DNA from: Paramacrobiotus richtersi
Taxonomy: Eukaryota; Tardigrada; Eutardigrada; Parachela; Macrobiotidae
DNA: 22,838 nucleotides
Reading direction: 5' to 3'
NCBI GenBank assembly: GCA_034698045.1
Contig: JAQGAU010000895.1
Span: forward strand, 1-22,838
The position numbers were made by a program, and so were the translations under genes. Shown here in pieces: positions 1-10,846 of the stretch; the first letter of the stretch is position 1, and each line of letters begins with the position of its first letter. The notes under the pieces were generated by a model that worked only from the letters and a program-made list of their open reading frames with translations, was not told the origin of the DNA and did no database searches.

Positions 1-1812
1 GCGGATGTGGTGTATCATTCCCTGGGGAAGTATATCAATGGGCATACGGATAGTATGGGCGGGTGTGCGGTGCTGAATGATGGCGAGGTAATTATTCCGA
101 CAGATTAACAAAAATGTTAGAAATCTGCAACATTCTGTCGAAAATTGGCTTCTAAATTAAATTATTTATTCTATTAAATAACGATTATTTACGAAAATGA
201 TGAAGACTGTTTTAGTAAAATTTGGTAAAAAATGATAAAACAATCTGAACAATTTTAATGAATAACATAATGAATTATTTAAATAAAAGTTATTTATTAA
301 AATTTGTAAAACTGTTTAATTAAAATTCATAAAAAAATAATAAAACAGTCTTGACACTTTTAATCAATAATTTAAGTAAATTATTGAGTTGGTTAATTAA
401 AATTTACTGAAAATTTTTTATTACAATTAGTAAAATTGTCTTATTAAAATTTATTAAAAAAAATGAAACAGTCTAAACAATTTCAATGAATAAACTAATT
501 AAATAAATAAAATTTACTGAAAATTATTTATAAAATTAGTAAAACTGTTTATTAAAATTATTAAACAATAATACAACCGTCTTAACAGTTTTAATCGATA
601 ATTAAATTAAATTATTGGTGTAGTTAATTAAAATTTACTGAAAATTTTTTACTAAAATTAATGAAACTGTTTTATTAAAATTTATCAAAAAATAATAAAA
701 CAGTCGTAAGAGTTTTGAACGACTGTTTTACTGACAATTTATTAAAAAAAATTTTTAATGTAATTATTTTTTAAAATCTCGGAAACTATCGCTAGCTGGA
801 CACCGGAACACATGATTTCCGGATCTTCTCAGATTAGTGATTGCAATGTAAATTCATGCATTGGCATGTTGTAGTTATACGAACGCCTCAAGTTCCTGCA
901 GACGGAAATGGGCGCCGTGCTGTCCCCGTTCGACGCGTACATGGTGCACCGCGGACTGAAGACCCTGCATCTGCGCATGCGGGAGCACATGAAGAACGGA
1001 CTGGCTGTGGCGCATCTCCTGGAGCTGCACCCGTGCGTCGAGAAGGTCATCCACCCCGGGTTGCCGTCGCATCCGCAGTATGAACTGATGAAGAAACAGT
1101 GTAATGGGTACAGTGGAATGCTGGCGTTCTATATCAAGGGCGGGAAACAGGAAGCGCTGGCGTTTACACGCAATCTCAGTGTAAGTGGACGTTCGAATGG
1201 ATTGTGTACCATATGTGTTCAAGTGATATAGGGTACAAACTAATGCATTAGTTCATTAGTTTTTTGTTGCTGAGTTGGCCAGAATCTTAACTGGAATTTT
1301 ACATATTTATTGAAAACAAGACTTTCTTCGCGTGTTAGAAATTATGATATTGTTCTGTTTATGTGTTTTGCCGTCCGTTCCGCAGCAGAATTCAGAGTGT
1401 TGATCATAATGTATTTATTAACTTAACTGCATTTATTTATTAACTTGTTTATTGATTCTTTATTAATTAATTTACTTTATTAACGTACTATCTTGATCAG
1501 TGTTATCAGCAATTCATCAGCTAAACCAAGTCATTCATGAGTAATATTTTGACAAATTTTTGTATATATTTTGAATTATTCCAGGTATTTCTCGTGGCGG
1601 AGAGTCTGGGTGGTGTGGAGAGCCTAGTCAGTCACCCATCCACCATGACCATGCGCACCACCCCCGAAGCAGACCGACTAGCCATGGGCATCACCGACAA
1701 CTTTATCCGCGTGTCCGTCGGACTGGAGTACGCCGATGATCTGCTCAAGGATCTGGATAACGCTCTGCGCGCCGCCGTATGGCGTTCCGGCAACAAAGAG
1801 GACCGCCATTAA
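1..1812 (+). CDS. CTH: Cystathionine gamma-lyase, C-terminal three exons (partial)
   Basis: PLP-dependent enzyme that splits cystathionine to cysteine, ammonia and 2-oxobutyrate in the cytosolic transsulfuration pathway. Exons seen are 1-87, 875-1180 and 1585-1812 (stop TAA 1810-1812). All junctions are phase 0 with GT-AG introns, giving about 206 C-terminal residues; the N-terminal half lies before the window. Exon 1 carries the Schiff-base lysine motif SLGKYINGHTD. Exon 2 reads LYERLKFLQTEMGAVLSPFD, then RGLKTLHLRM and HPGLPSHPQYEL, all typical of animal CTH. Exon 3 has VAESLGGVESL and the substrate-carboxylate arginine in IRVSVGLE. Oddities: the residue before the PLP lysine is Gly where the family normally has Thr, and the usual MTH after the PS(T/A) segment is MTM. 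Those changes could alter activity, but the frame is open. The family call is firm; choosing lyase over the related cystathionine gamma-synthase or beta-lyase rests on the animal context. Confidence 0.93.
190..750. repeat. AT-rich dimeric tandem repeat in CTH intron
   Basis: The 787-base intron 88-874 is mostly diverged tandem repeat. A recurring landmark (CAGTC or CAATC, followed by a stretch like TTTTAAT) begins at about 241, 346, 469, 577 and 701. Spacings alternate 105, 123, 108 and 124 bases, so the real period is a dimer of about 230 bases made of two related subunits. Each subunit also tends to hold an inverted repeat of ACTGTTTTATTA type. In the best unit the 12-base arms at 666-677 and 693-704 are perfect complements around a 15-base loop. 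No coding potential is visible. Confidence 0.75.
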
Positions 1813-2449
1813 AATGGACACATTTGCTGATTCATCGCAGGGGCTTTCGTGTTTTATTTGGTTTTACAGCGGCGTAGTATGCACAATTTGTACTCTCAGT
1901 GTGATTTGGGAGTCTCTGCTTTATTTTTATTATTTTATTTCTGCGGATGACTGTAAGTGCAGAAGTGGTTTTGTGTATGTAACAGTATGTTCGGCTTTGA
2001 TTCCAGTTTTATTGGAATTTGATGTGGTATCTGCTTGTGCTCAATTCGCGCATGTTGGAGAGTATTATCGCTTTCTTGGTATATTTCATGTTCTGAAGAA
2101 TTTGCGTTATGTTGTGGATGCTGCATTAATTGTATGGAGTAAAAAAAACTTGCTGAATGATCGCAACGGGATTTCTCGCTTGAGTCACGCTCTTCTGTCC
2201 AGATACGCTTTAGTGGGGATGACTCAGCATTAGCCACCACTCACGATTCACCAGACAGCCGAGTAGCCGCTTATCCATCGCCGTTTTGCATTCCACTCAC
2301 GCAGTTTGCATTCCACTCTCAGTTCCATATGCAGGCTTCCTTAAAGTCCCTTCTATATTTTGTTTGGATCTGATAGGTTTAATCTTTTCCATCACAATGA
2401 AAACTTATTTTTAGCATCACTTATTTGTATGTTGTCTCATTACTCGTGA
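1813..2449 (+). other. CTH 3' flank and spacer before the SNF2 gene
   Basis: Untranslated and intergenic DNA of about 640 bases. A reading frame overlapping the end of CTH in another frame stays open to 2233, but a diverged copy near 13 kb does not keep it open, so I do not call it a gene. The first 300 bases or so are probably CTH 3' UTR; no clear AATAAA is present. A 14-base direct repeat, TTTGCATTCCACTC, occurs at 2285-2298 and 2305-2318 (offset 20) in what may be the promoter of the downstream gene. Confidence 0.5.
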
Positions 2450-3154
2450 TTCTCTTTTACGCGTGACGTCGACATCCTAGACGTGCGAGTGTCCCGGGAC
2501 CTGTGCGATCTGGTTATTAATATACCGTTTGTTCGAGACATCATGTACACGAAACGCTTCACCGTCACCATTTCCACCGTGGACCGCCAGCCACATGATG
2601 ACGTGCGGATTCTCTTGAACGATCTGCTTCGGCCCGTCGGTGTGCTGGTACTGGATGTCCGCGAGGAGCTGTTTCCGTTATCTGCAGTCACGCGGTCTGT
2701 TCCGACGGACGGCGAACAGATACGTTCCTGCAAAGATCTCGTGGAGAATTCTGCCCAACCGAGAGCTGACAATGTGGGTATGGAAGATGCCTTGATCGTG
2801 CAAGGTTCTCCGCCGCTACGGACGGAGCTTCCAACGAATAGTCAACATGCGACAGCTTCTTCTTCTGCTCACTGTGATGAGAGTCCTACGATGGCTACTA
2901 GCGACGTTCGAATTCCATCAGCTTCCCAAATGGAGGTTGAAGAAAGCCATGGACAGCGTAACGAAACTCAGGATAAGTTTGGCCAGTATCTTGAGGCACT
3001 CATGAATGAGAATGCCACAGTGGAAGAACTGGAACAGTTGGACCTGGACTTTGCTTCCTTATTCGCTCATGACATTCCGAAGGAAAGAGCAAACCTGGAA
3101 GGTGCTCTAGAGAGTGATGAAGGTTGGTCCAAACTAGTGAATGCACAAGATTAG
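2450..3154 (+). other. Probable first exon of the SNF2 gene (alternatively a separate small gene)
   Basis: An open frame runs from just after the stop at 2447-2449 to a TAG at 3152-3154. The first in-frame ATG is at 2543, giving at most 203 residues if unspliced. The stretch upstream of that ATG also looks coding, so an earlier exon and an acceptor such as the TAG at 2478-2480 are possible. The product is acidic and rich in Ser, Glu and Gln, with no domain I know. I join it to the SNF2 gene because a GT at 3123 ends the frame in phase 1 inside SDEG, and the acceptor at 3430-3431 opens a phase-1 exon that continues the same acidic style ([11 protein letters not shown]). The donor, GTTGGT, is weak, so a separate gene ending at 3154 cannot be excluded. 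Confidence 0.55.
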
Positions 3155-6100
3155 TATTACTATAACACTGCAGTAGCCAAACCCTTTTGATGGGACTTCA
3201 GTGGCTATTGTAAATTTTTGGATTTTGTGAATTTTATAATGTTTTTGGTTGATTTTTGAATTAGGAATGTAGATGAAAGTATAAACAATACACGTGACAT
3301 GTGATTCTGTTTCGATGGCTTTACTCTTTGCAGTGTAGCACTGAAAATTTCTGTAGTAGAACTTGTGAACAGTAGAAATAAACAGCAGACTTACTGACGA
3401 ACTGGATTTTGTTAAAACTGTTCCTGTTTAGATCTGAGCAGTGGAGAGGATGAAGATTTCGACGTGTCCACCGTAACGAATACGGTAGAGACTCTTTCCG
3501 GAAATTACTGGTTGACAGTGCACAAGTTCGTGTTTTTCTAGGTTGAAGAAGTAATGGACGGTGTGGTAGATGGGCAGGAAGAAGATGGGGAACCTGATGT
3601 CCAAAAGACCCGTCAGCCAACGAAAAGGAACAGGAATAAGTTGCTCGTAAGTGGGCACCGCTCTCTGGCAGTGTTTGGGAAGATATGGATTACTGCTTTT
3701 TGTAGGGCATTGATCTCGCGGAGATTCTGGACCAGGCCGGTGACATCGATCTGGTAAGCGAACGTTGAACGTTTACCAGATTTACACTGGATTTGTGTGC
3801 CGTTTTGCAGGATGTCTCGGATTCCGATGACAGCCTTGAGGAAGTGTACATGGAGCGAAACGCACAGGCAATTGTTGAGGATGTTCTTTCAGGTAAACCA
3901 TGTTACACTTTGTGCTGCCCTTGTTTGTACTGGAACGATTTGCCGTGCAGATGAGGACGATGATTCAGCGGATATGGAAATCGATTCAGGTAAATTATGG
4001 TACCGTTTTCAGCTGTCAGCACTGGTTTCATTTGATTCTTGTCTTCCTAGGCGTGATTGAGTTTGTAGAGGGCGTCCTCACGGCATTGAACGAAGCGGAT
4101 GAAGAGCGACGCGCCCGGCTCAAAGCGCGGCGGAAAAAAGTCAAAGTTGCTGCTGGTGACAGTGGCAACGAAACGTCTCCCTCGGGTCCGAACTCGGGAC
4201 ATCTGGATGACGAGCCCATTTCTGGCCAAAGCGTACCAGAGCAATCTGCCCCGCAAAGCACTGCCACTCATTCGCACCCGGAGCTGCCAAAGAAGGTGTA
4301 CGATATCTCGGACGAGGAGCTGCTGGCGGATATCGCTGAGCTGTTCGGGGAAGATCCCGCTGTGGAAGGCAACGACGATAAATGTGCCAAAGATTCATGT
4401 GGACGCAGCATTGCAAATTGTCCCCGAAGTTCCGGCACTACGAGTGGAGAGAGAACGGTAAAGATACCATCCAAACGCAGACGGGAGGTGACGAGTCGGG
4501 TGGTGTTATTGGTGCACCAAAATCTCCAGGAGATTCCGAAAATCTCCAGCAGCACCAAAAATCTCGGTGCCAGAGCGCGCGTCAAGCGCTGGAATCTGAT
4601 TCAGAGTATGAGACATCAGAGCGCGATGCTGCGGAGGCAGATGTCGAGGCGGGAGCAGGGGATGGTGATATGGATGACGAGGACTATGGTGTGGATGATG
4701 AGGAGGAGGATGTCGATATGGACCACGATGTGGATGAGGATGATGTGGTGGAAAGCTCGGATGATTCCGTCGCGGAGATTCCCGATTTCAGTACGAAACC
4801 GACTGTGGACAAGAAGCGCTTAGTTGCGCATAAGAAGAAAGTCAAGAAACTCAGACCGGTAAAGAGCTGTGAGATCAAAGAAGGTCTGTGTTGGTATAGT
4901 TGAGCCGAATGATTTAGGTGCGCGTGAAGGAGATTCGGAAAGATATAAATGAGCTGCAGTGGAAAAGCAAACACGCGTTGAAGTGCGAAGAGCAACGTAA
5001 AGATCGTCTGGAAGAATTACCCTTGGTACGATGGCTAACCGTATGGTTTTACATTTCGGTTTTGAACAACTGATAGGTTTCTTATATCATTAATGCCTTT
5101 TTTATTTGAATTTGGCTTCATTTCCAGCTCATTACTTAATTTATTTATGTTCATCTCTAATACATCTTCCTATCGATTGAAATGGGGGTGAAACTGACTG
5201 CTTTACAGTACGACGGTGGTATTTTGGATCGGTTCGAGGAGGAGGGAACGGAATTCAAGGTGGAGGTGTATCCTGAACTGTGGAACAAGCTGGAGGAGCA
5301 TCAGAAAGGCGGCGTCAAGTTCATGTACCGCAATGTCGTAGAATCGTACGAGTATTCGCGCACACATCCTTTTGGTGGCTGCATCCTGGCGCATTCCATG
5401 GGTTTGGGAAAAACCGTCCAGGTGGGAATACGCTATGTTCAATTTTAAAAAAGTTGATCGTTGATTGAGCTGTAAGGCAGGAATATACATTGTGGATTCG
5501 GACTAGGTGATATGCCTTCTGCAAGCGATCTTGCCCAATGAAGTGCTGAATCTGGAGGCGTGCCTGGTGTTGTGTCCGGCGTCGACACTGGGCAACTGGG
5601 AGAACGAGGTTAATCAGTGGATGAAGGGTATTCCTAAAGGTCTGACCATCAAGGTAAGCATATGTGACCCCAAACGGCTATGGTAAACGGCAGTACTGAC
5701 AGGTCGTTCCATTGCTGTACAGCCTTACACGCTGACGGGTCAGAAGAGCGTCGCCGATCGGCTGCGAGTGATGGAACGCTGGAGACGGGACGGGGGCGTG
5801 CTGATCATGTCGTATGCCATGTTCACCACTTTGTGCAAGGCAGACGAGTTTCCTCGCTATCTCCTGGATCCAGGTAATCCGGTAAATCCAGTGGATGAAG
5901 TACCTTCATCATAGATGTATTTTACACAAAATTCAGTTATAATGACCACATCCCGTCAACATAATGACGTAAAGTTTATAGCAGAATTGTCTGTTAATTG
6001 AATAGGAAACTAACAAAAATTTAATTCTAGCCAGCTCATACACAGTTCTAGTCGAACGAATGAAATACTGTGGGTCAGTTCAGCATGGGTTAAGTGATTT

Positions 6101-8941
6101 CACATATACAGCAATGCAGTATACATTTTTCAGGTATGTATATTGGTATCACTTAGTTAGGAAATTAGTCTCTGATGTAATGATTAAGACTATATTAGGG
6201 CCGGACATTGTGGTATGCGACGAGGCCCACGAGCTGAAGAACTATAAGTCGGCCCGCACGATTACTGTCTCGGAGATTGCCACTGGCGCCCGCATCGCCC
6301 TCACCGGCACGCCAATGCAGAACAACCTGGAGGAGTGTAAGTATAATTATTGATATATATTTCATATAGTGCTTAAGTAGATTTTTTTTATTCTCCGCCC
6401 AATATCCTACCATGTATGGTAGGAAACAGTCCACAGAACAAAATTTATCTTGAATACAATCAGGTAACCAGTGTGAACGGGTTTATTTTTGCATTAATTG
6501 TATATTTGCATTAATACATGGTATGCTGTACTGACTACATGTGGGTTTGGAGATTTCACCATGGTAAACTTCGTCAAGCCGTTTTTGTTGGGTACGCGCC
6601 GGGAATTTGTTCACCGCTTCTCAACGCCCATCAAGGACGGCTCCCGGCCGGACGCCGGCGCAGTGGAGAGGATAACAATGCAGAAACGCAGTCATGTACT
6701 GCGCGAGTACCTCTCGGCCTGTCTGGAACTGAAGGGCGCGGACATCCTGTTGGAGCGGCTGCCACCCAAGACGGAGCACGTCCTCTGGCTGCGCCTGACA
6801 CCGCTGCAGAAAGCGTTGTACATAGCCTTTACGAAGCAGTTCCAGCTGGAAGGCGGCAACACAAACGATCGCCTCTCCTGCACCAGGAGCGCCCAGCTCA
6901 TCTGCTTCCATCCGCGCTGTGTGCAGAAGGACCAGGACAATGAACGCAGCAAGGTTTGTTTGCGCTTGTCCAAAGCTCCTCAGTGAATTAACCTGGAAAT
7001 TCGTTGTTGTATCAGTAGCAGTCATATTTTTCATTTATTTATTTTAATTTTTGACTTTTCCTTATTTGGCGGAATTTTGACTTTATTTGTTTATTAAATT
7101 TCATTTAATTTGACTGATATAAGGAAGTTGATTGTAGGCTCACAAGAACTATATGAAGAAAAAGCCCAAGGAGCAACAAAGCGAGGAAGAAGAAGGGTAC
7201 GATAAGTGATACATTTTGGACATAGGTTGCTCAGTCGTTTGTGTTACCAGTGGTGATCCTGGGTCGGATGAGGAAGGAACATACGACGTGGAACCGTTCT
7301 CAGCGTACTTTGGGGGTCTCCTCCCTGCAGGTGAACGACTGGATGTATCACTGGGTGCCAAAACGGCAATTCTGCACGAGATCATTGTGCAGTGCGTCAC
7401 CAACGACGAAAAGCTGTAAGCAGCGGAATCATAGAACAATAATGTTTGTTTACCATGTTGGCTGCTTGTGATAGGTTGATATTCTCAGAGCGCAGAGCGG
7501 TGCTGTCGGTCGTGGAAGAACTACTGGTGGCTATTGGGCAGGAGAAGCTGCGCAGTAGCAGTGGTGTGGCTATTGAAATGCGGCGCGGCGTCAACTACCT
7601 GGCACTGGACGGCAGTGTCCCGCAGGCTAGGCGACCGGCACTCATCGATAAGTTCAACAAATCCCGCAGGTTAGTGTGTCGGTACGTGGTATTTATTAAT
7701 AAAATTCTTAGTAATTGTTGTCAGTTGTTGTAATCTTTGTTCATTTTGTGTAGTGCATCGTGTACGTTATCAGTTACCTATAATATGATACATCTTTTGT
7801 TTTTAATATTGTTTCGATTATTTTCTGATTAAATGCTTTTACCATGTTGCTTTACACAGTAGTAAATATTCACCACTGTTTCTTCTGTTGTGAGCTTTCT
7901 TCTTGTTACTTCAAGATTGTTATTATTGAACAGTGTCGTGTTTATCCGTCTGACATCTGAGGCGCTTGTAACCTAGTGTCTTTTTGTGCTGGAGGAAGCG
8001 GCCGTTAGTAGCAGTTTTATTTTGATTGCAGTTGCTATGTGTTCCTCTTGTCCACCAAGGCGGCCGGTCAAGGCATCAATCTGACCGGCGCCAGTCGCGT
8101 GGTACTGCTGGAGCCCATGTGGAACCCCACTGTCGACCTACAGGCATCATTCCGCACTTATCGCTATGGCCAGACCAAGCCGGTGCATGTCTATCGTCTG
8201 GTCACTGCGGTACGTATGGTACAGTGTTACTCCTGTCAGACTGCTTACACCGCGAAAAACTAGTTGTCTACAGTAAATTATTTTGTAATTTATTTTGATG
8301 GTTTTTTACTGTTTTACCACTATACATAGTGCCGTTGACCTGTTTCTAATGGTGGTTCATACTGGATGTTATTGAATATCTAACTTTTGATTGGGATGAT
8401 GTCAGATTCTAAAAGTACTGTACAAGGCAGGAAGCCGAAAACTAGACACTTTGAGTGCACTGTTCCAAGTTCCAACAACTAGGAATCCAAGGCCGGCCTA
8501 TACTACTTAATGCTGTGAGTAAGCCGGCACAGAATACTGAGAATAGTACTAGGTTTCTTGTTGTTGAAACAGTAAACTCGTATTGTCTAGTTGTCGGCCT
8601 TGTATCGGTTTTCATGTGTCTGTACATTACTGTAAAGTGTAACCTTGCAGGGCACCTATGAGGAGAACATCTTCCAGCGGCAGGTCGACAAGCAGGCCAT
8701 GTGCAACCGCGTGCTGAAGGACACACACGCCCGTGGCTCGGTGCAGGGACGCGGTGGCTTTTTCCGTTACACCGAGCACCCATTTGAGGCGCCCTTCGTT
8801 CCGGTAATGCCGCCGTCCGACCCCATTGTCCGCGGTATCCTCGATAAGTTCCCGCAGGTCATCGTCAAGACGGAGAACTTTGACTCCTTGCTGGAGCCTG
8901 TCCGCACCCAATCCCGGAACGTGTTTCAGTTCTGCACATGA
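2543..8941 (+). CDS. SNF2-family chromatin remodelling ATPase, ATRX/ARIP4 (Rad54-like) group
   Basis: Nuclear DNA-dependent ATPase predicted to translocate on DNA and remodel nucleosomes. Exons: 2543-3122, 3432-3484, 3542-3646, 3706-3753, 3811-3892, 3951-3989, 4051-4457, 4550-4858, 4918-5025, 5209-5421, 5507-5653, 5723-5873, 6199-6336, 6553-6953, 7138-7196, 7251-7415, 7475-7669, 8032-8209 and 8651-8941; about 1222 residues, stop TGA 8939-8941. Splice phases agree throughout. The first 540 residues or so are low-complexity, basic then strongly acidic, with no cysteine-rich ADD domain. A charged pre-helicase segment (exon 4918-5025) resembles the same region in ATRX and ARIP4. Helicase motifs: I HSMGLGKT near residue 639, II DEAH near 755, [12 protein letters not shown] near 782, V around [11 protein letters not shown] near 1074, [13 protein letters not shown] near 1104. 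LLGTRREF and KRSHVL recall ARIP4/RAD54L2; other parts fit ATRX. The start and the intron 4458-4549 are uncertain. The family call is firm; ATRX versus ARIP4 is open. Confidence 0.9.
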
Positions 8942-9239
8942 CCCCTAAACCGATCGGCTTTCTTTACAGCGGGCGGAATGCAATGTGCGCCTATTGTGTA
9001 GAATCAAAGAAGAGCACTTTTTGATGTTGTCTTGGGAATGATGATGCTTCGATTGTTTTCTTTACGAGCGTCGTACGACCGATCTCGTTTTCTTAGCATT
9101 AGTACATGTAGTTTTTCCATAGACAGAATCTGCGCTAGTTTTCTTGTGTAAGATGCATTAAGGTGCATTGGGAAGTGAATAAATGTACCGCAGATGACAG
9201 AAAAAGTCAATGATATGACAGATATGTACTGCTATTCAG
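8942..9239 (+). other. 3' UTR of the SNF2 gene with poly(A) signal
   Basis: Non-coding DNA after the SNF2 stop codon. A canonical AATAAA lies at 9178-9183, about 240 bases past the stop, and is the likely cleavage signal. Short open frames on the minus strand here have no recognisable content. Confidence 0.6.
9178..9183 (+). terminator. AATAAA polyadenylation signal of the SNF2 gene
   Basis: Exact AATAAA hexamer on the plus strand in the expected place downstream of the SNF2 stop at 8941. The next recognisable coding-like sequence starts about 60 bases later. Confidence 0.5.
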
Positions 9240-9602
9240 TATCTGAACTGGCCCACCATAGCTCCTGCCGATGTGTTTGCCACGCGATTCCTCAACGTGT
9301 CCCGCCCAGCGGGGAAGAAGGTAACCCTGTTATCGGAGTTGCGTATTCGGCTGTCCCGGTCCGACTGGATCCGCGAACGTTACATTTTCCACTACAGCGG
9401 TAGCATCGTCTAGGCCCCTCCTTCGCATCCCATAGCCGCTCCAATTCGAGCCGTGATTCCACACGGAGGCGAACTTGAATTCTCTGATGCCATTGTAACA
9501 TATACATTTGAGCGCCCACCAAGATCCTCTGGTGGTCAATATGAAGTTTGGGTGCGGTCGTATATGGAGTTCGATGAGTGGATTATGCAGATTATTAATT
9601 AA
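9240..9602 (+). pseudogene. Ig-like domain exon copy with one in-frame stop
   Basis: A 120-codon stretch follows an acceptor-like TTCAG at 9235-9239. It aligns from end to end, without frameshift, to the exon at 11538-11895. Shared signatures are PADVF, then VSxPAGKxVTL, SELRIRL, xxYIFxxxGxIV, and near the end GxYExW followed by a (L/F)DEW(T/I)(I/M)Q segment. The beta-strand spacing, with a GQYEVW turn where Ig domains have DxGxYxC, suggests a V-type Ig fold lacking the disulfide cysteines. A TAG at 9411-9413 replaces the AAG lysine codon of the other copy; the frame ends at TAA 9600-9602. No upstream exon fits between it and the SNF2 3' UTR, so I infer a truncated duplicate that lost function recently. 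Recoding or a sequencing error at the single stop are alternatives. Confidence 0.65.
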
Positions 9603-10339
9603 AAAATGGCCTGATTGTATAAAAAATGATAACAGTATTTCGCATAAAACTTCTTCATTCTGATACGTTCTAGCCAAAGGTTCGCCTTCCACCGAAATTG
9701 GTAATTAATTAAATTTAATCTGGCTGTTTACTGTGTGGACGACATTAGTATACAGATACACTTACAGTTAGTATATACTATACTTAGTTCTAGTATGTAC
9801 AATTTGCAAAATCAGACCGTAGGAATCCGGAAAAGGTCAGTGAATGAGACCAAGTGCACAAATACAGTAGATAACAATTGCATATAACTGCGTAAGCGTG
9901 GTTATGTAAGTTAGTCGAACTTCGAAACATAACAATGCCAAACAAGTGCAACCCAAAACTCCTGATTTCCCTAGAATTCTGAAACTGAGCAGATAATTAT
10001 GTTGTACAAATTATACGTATCGTTATTCCTGCACAATGCCTTGTTTCGTGGAGGTCAACGGTGATAATTCGAATTAACCTAAAGAGCTTTTGATTCCGTA
10101 AGCAAACCGTACAAGTAAATACTTGGTTTGGTATCTGCCTTGCACACTGAACCCGGATGTAGAATGCGGTAGGGCACACTTCTGCGCGAGTTGGTCGGGC
10201 GGGTACAGTATAGTCAACACACTACGTACAGTGCTAACATAATAATGGCTGTATTTCTCCAGCTCAGCACATTCCGTTATTGTAAATGTAGATATAAGCC
10301 TAGATCCTCGAAAGTGTATTAATTTAGTGGCCAACGCCC
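9603..10339 (+). other. Spacer with a possible worn Ig-like fragment
   Basis: No intact gene. A frame at 10120-10242 reads YLVWYLP and onward, with several cysteines. About 10 bases later, in another frame, comes a segment AVFLQLSTFRYCKCR (from 10248). The two parts recall the C-strand (LVW) and the E/F-strand (YLLIRNIT through HCLCQ) segments of the better Ig exon at 10847-11132. The frame break and stops between them indicate decay if the resemblance is real. The evidence is weak. The rest shows nothing I can name. Confidence 0.25.
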
Positions 10340-10733
10340 GGTGATATTCTTACAAAAAACAACAATACTCGAAACATCAGTTCAAACGAAAACGGTATTC
10401 CAGTTCATGTCTGACGGGACCGTGGCCAACCTAACTAACTATACTACATTGCCGCGCATAATCTCGATACTGAGACCCTGAAAGAAAACGCATATTCAAC
10501 GGCTGTCCTGGGTTCTAGAAAAACACTGCTTTACCGATATATCTTTCGATAACAAAGCAGCGGCGTCGCACCACGTGCCGAAAGGTACTTGCTCTAGGAA
10601 GCCAAGCTTGCTGAGCTACTTCGCCGTGAACGCCTCCTCGATGGGTAGCATCTGTCTACAGGATACCTATAGCGGCCACGGAGTTACCGCCATTGCAAAA
10701 CATATCCAGAGCCTAAACTACCAGCGGTGACCT
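10340..10733 (+). pseudogene. Worn Ig-like exon fragments
   Basis: Two adjacent frames look like pieces of extracellular beta-sandwich domains. The first runs from about 10342 to a TGA near 10480, with an FMSDGTVANLTNYT segment. The second opens right after that stop, in another frame. It contains LSWVLEKHC, then LLSYFAVNASSMGSICLQD and TYSGHG, and ends at a TGA near 10730. The Trp, the later Cys and the NAS/NIT-type sites sit where the Ig exon at 10847-11132 has LVWLHG and YLLIRNIT through CLCQ. I cannot place clean splice sites joining these pieces to that exon. They may be decayed exons of the same gene or remains of another copy. Confidence 0.3.
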
Positions 10734-10846
10734 TTAGGCTCTAGTTTGCTTTACGCCTTCAAAAGAAACCGCTGACGCCCAGAGCTGCTGGAACACTTGC
10801 TGCCCTGACTATATACTTTTGCATAAATTTAATTAAATAATTTAAG

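Noticed and set aside
829-1222. Open frames on the minus strand and in other plus frames over CTH exon 2
   Set aside because: These mirror the GC-rich coding exon; only the frame containing LYERLKF through NLS matches the CTH family.
1736-2233. 165-codon open frame overlapping the end of CTH and its 3' flank
   Set aside because: It starts inside the CTH exon in another frame, its product has no recognisable domain, and the duplicate at about 12.9-13.3 kb carries indels and stops in that frame.
3900-4823. 307-codon single open frame through the SNF2 linker
   Set aside because: It reads through introns at 3893-3950 and 3990-4050 and ends in the wrong frame of the acidic exon; the spliced model gives family-like sequence.
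6621-7034. 137-codon minus-strand frame opposite the SNF2 exon 6553-6953
   Set aside because: It is the antisense of a strongly matched helicase exon and has no independent support.
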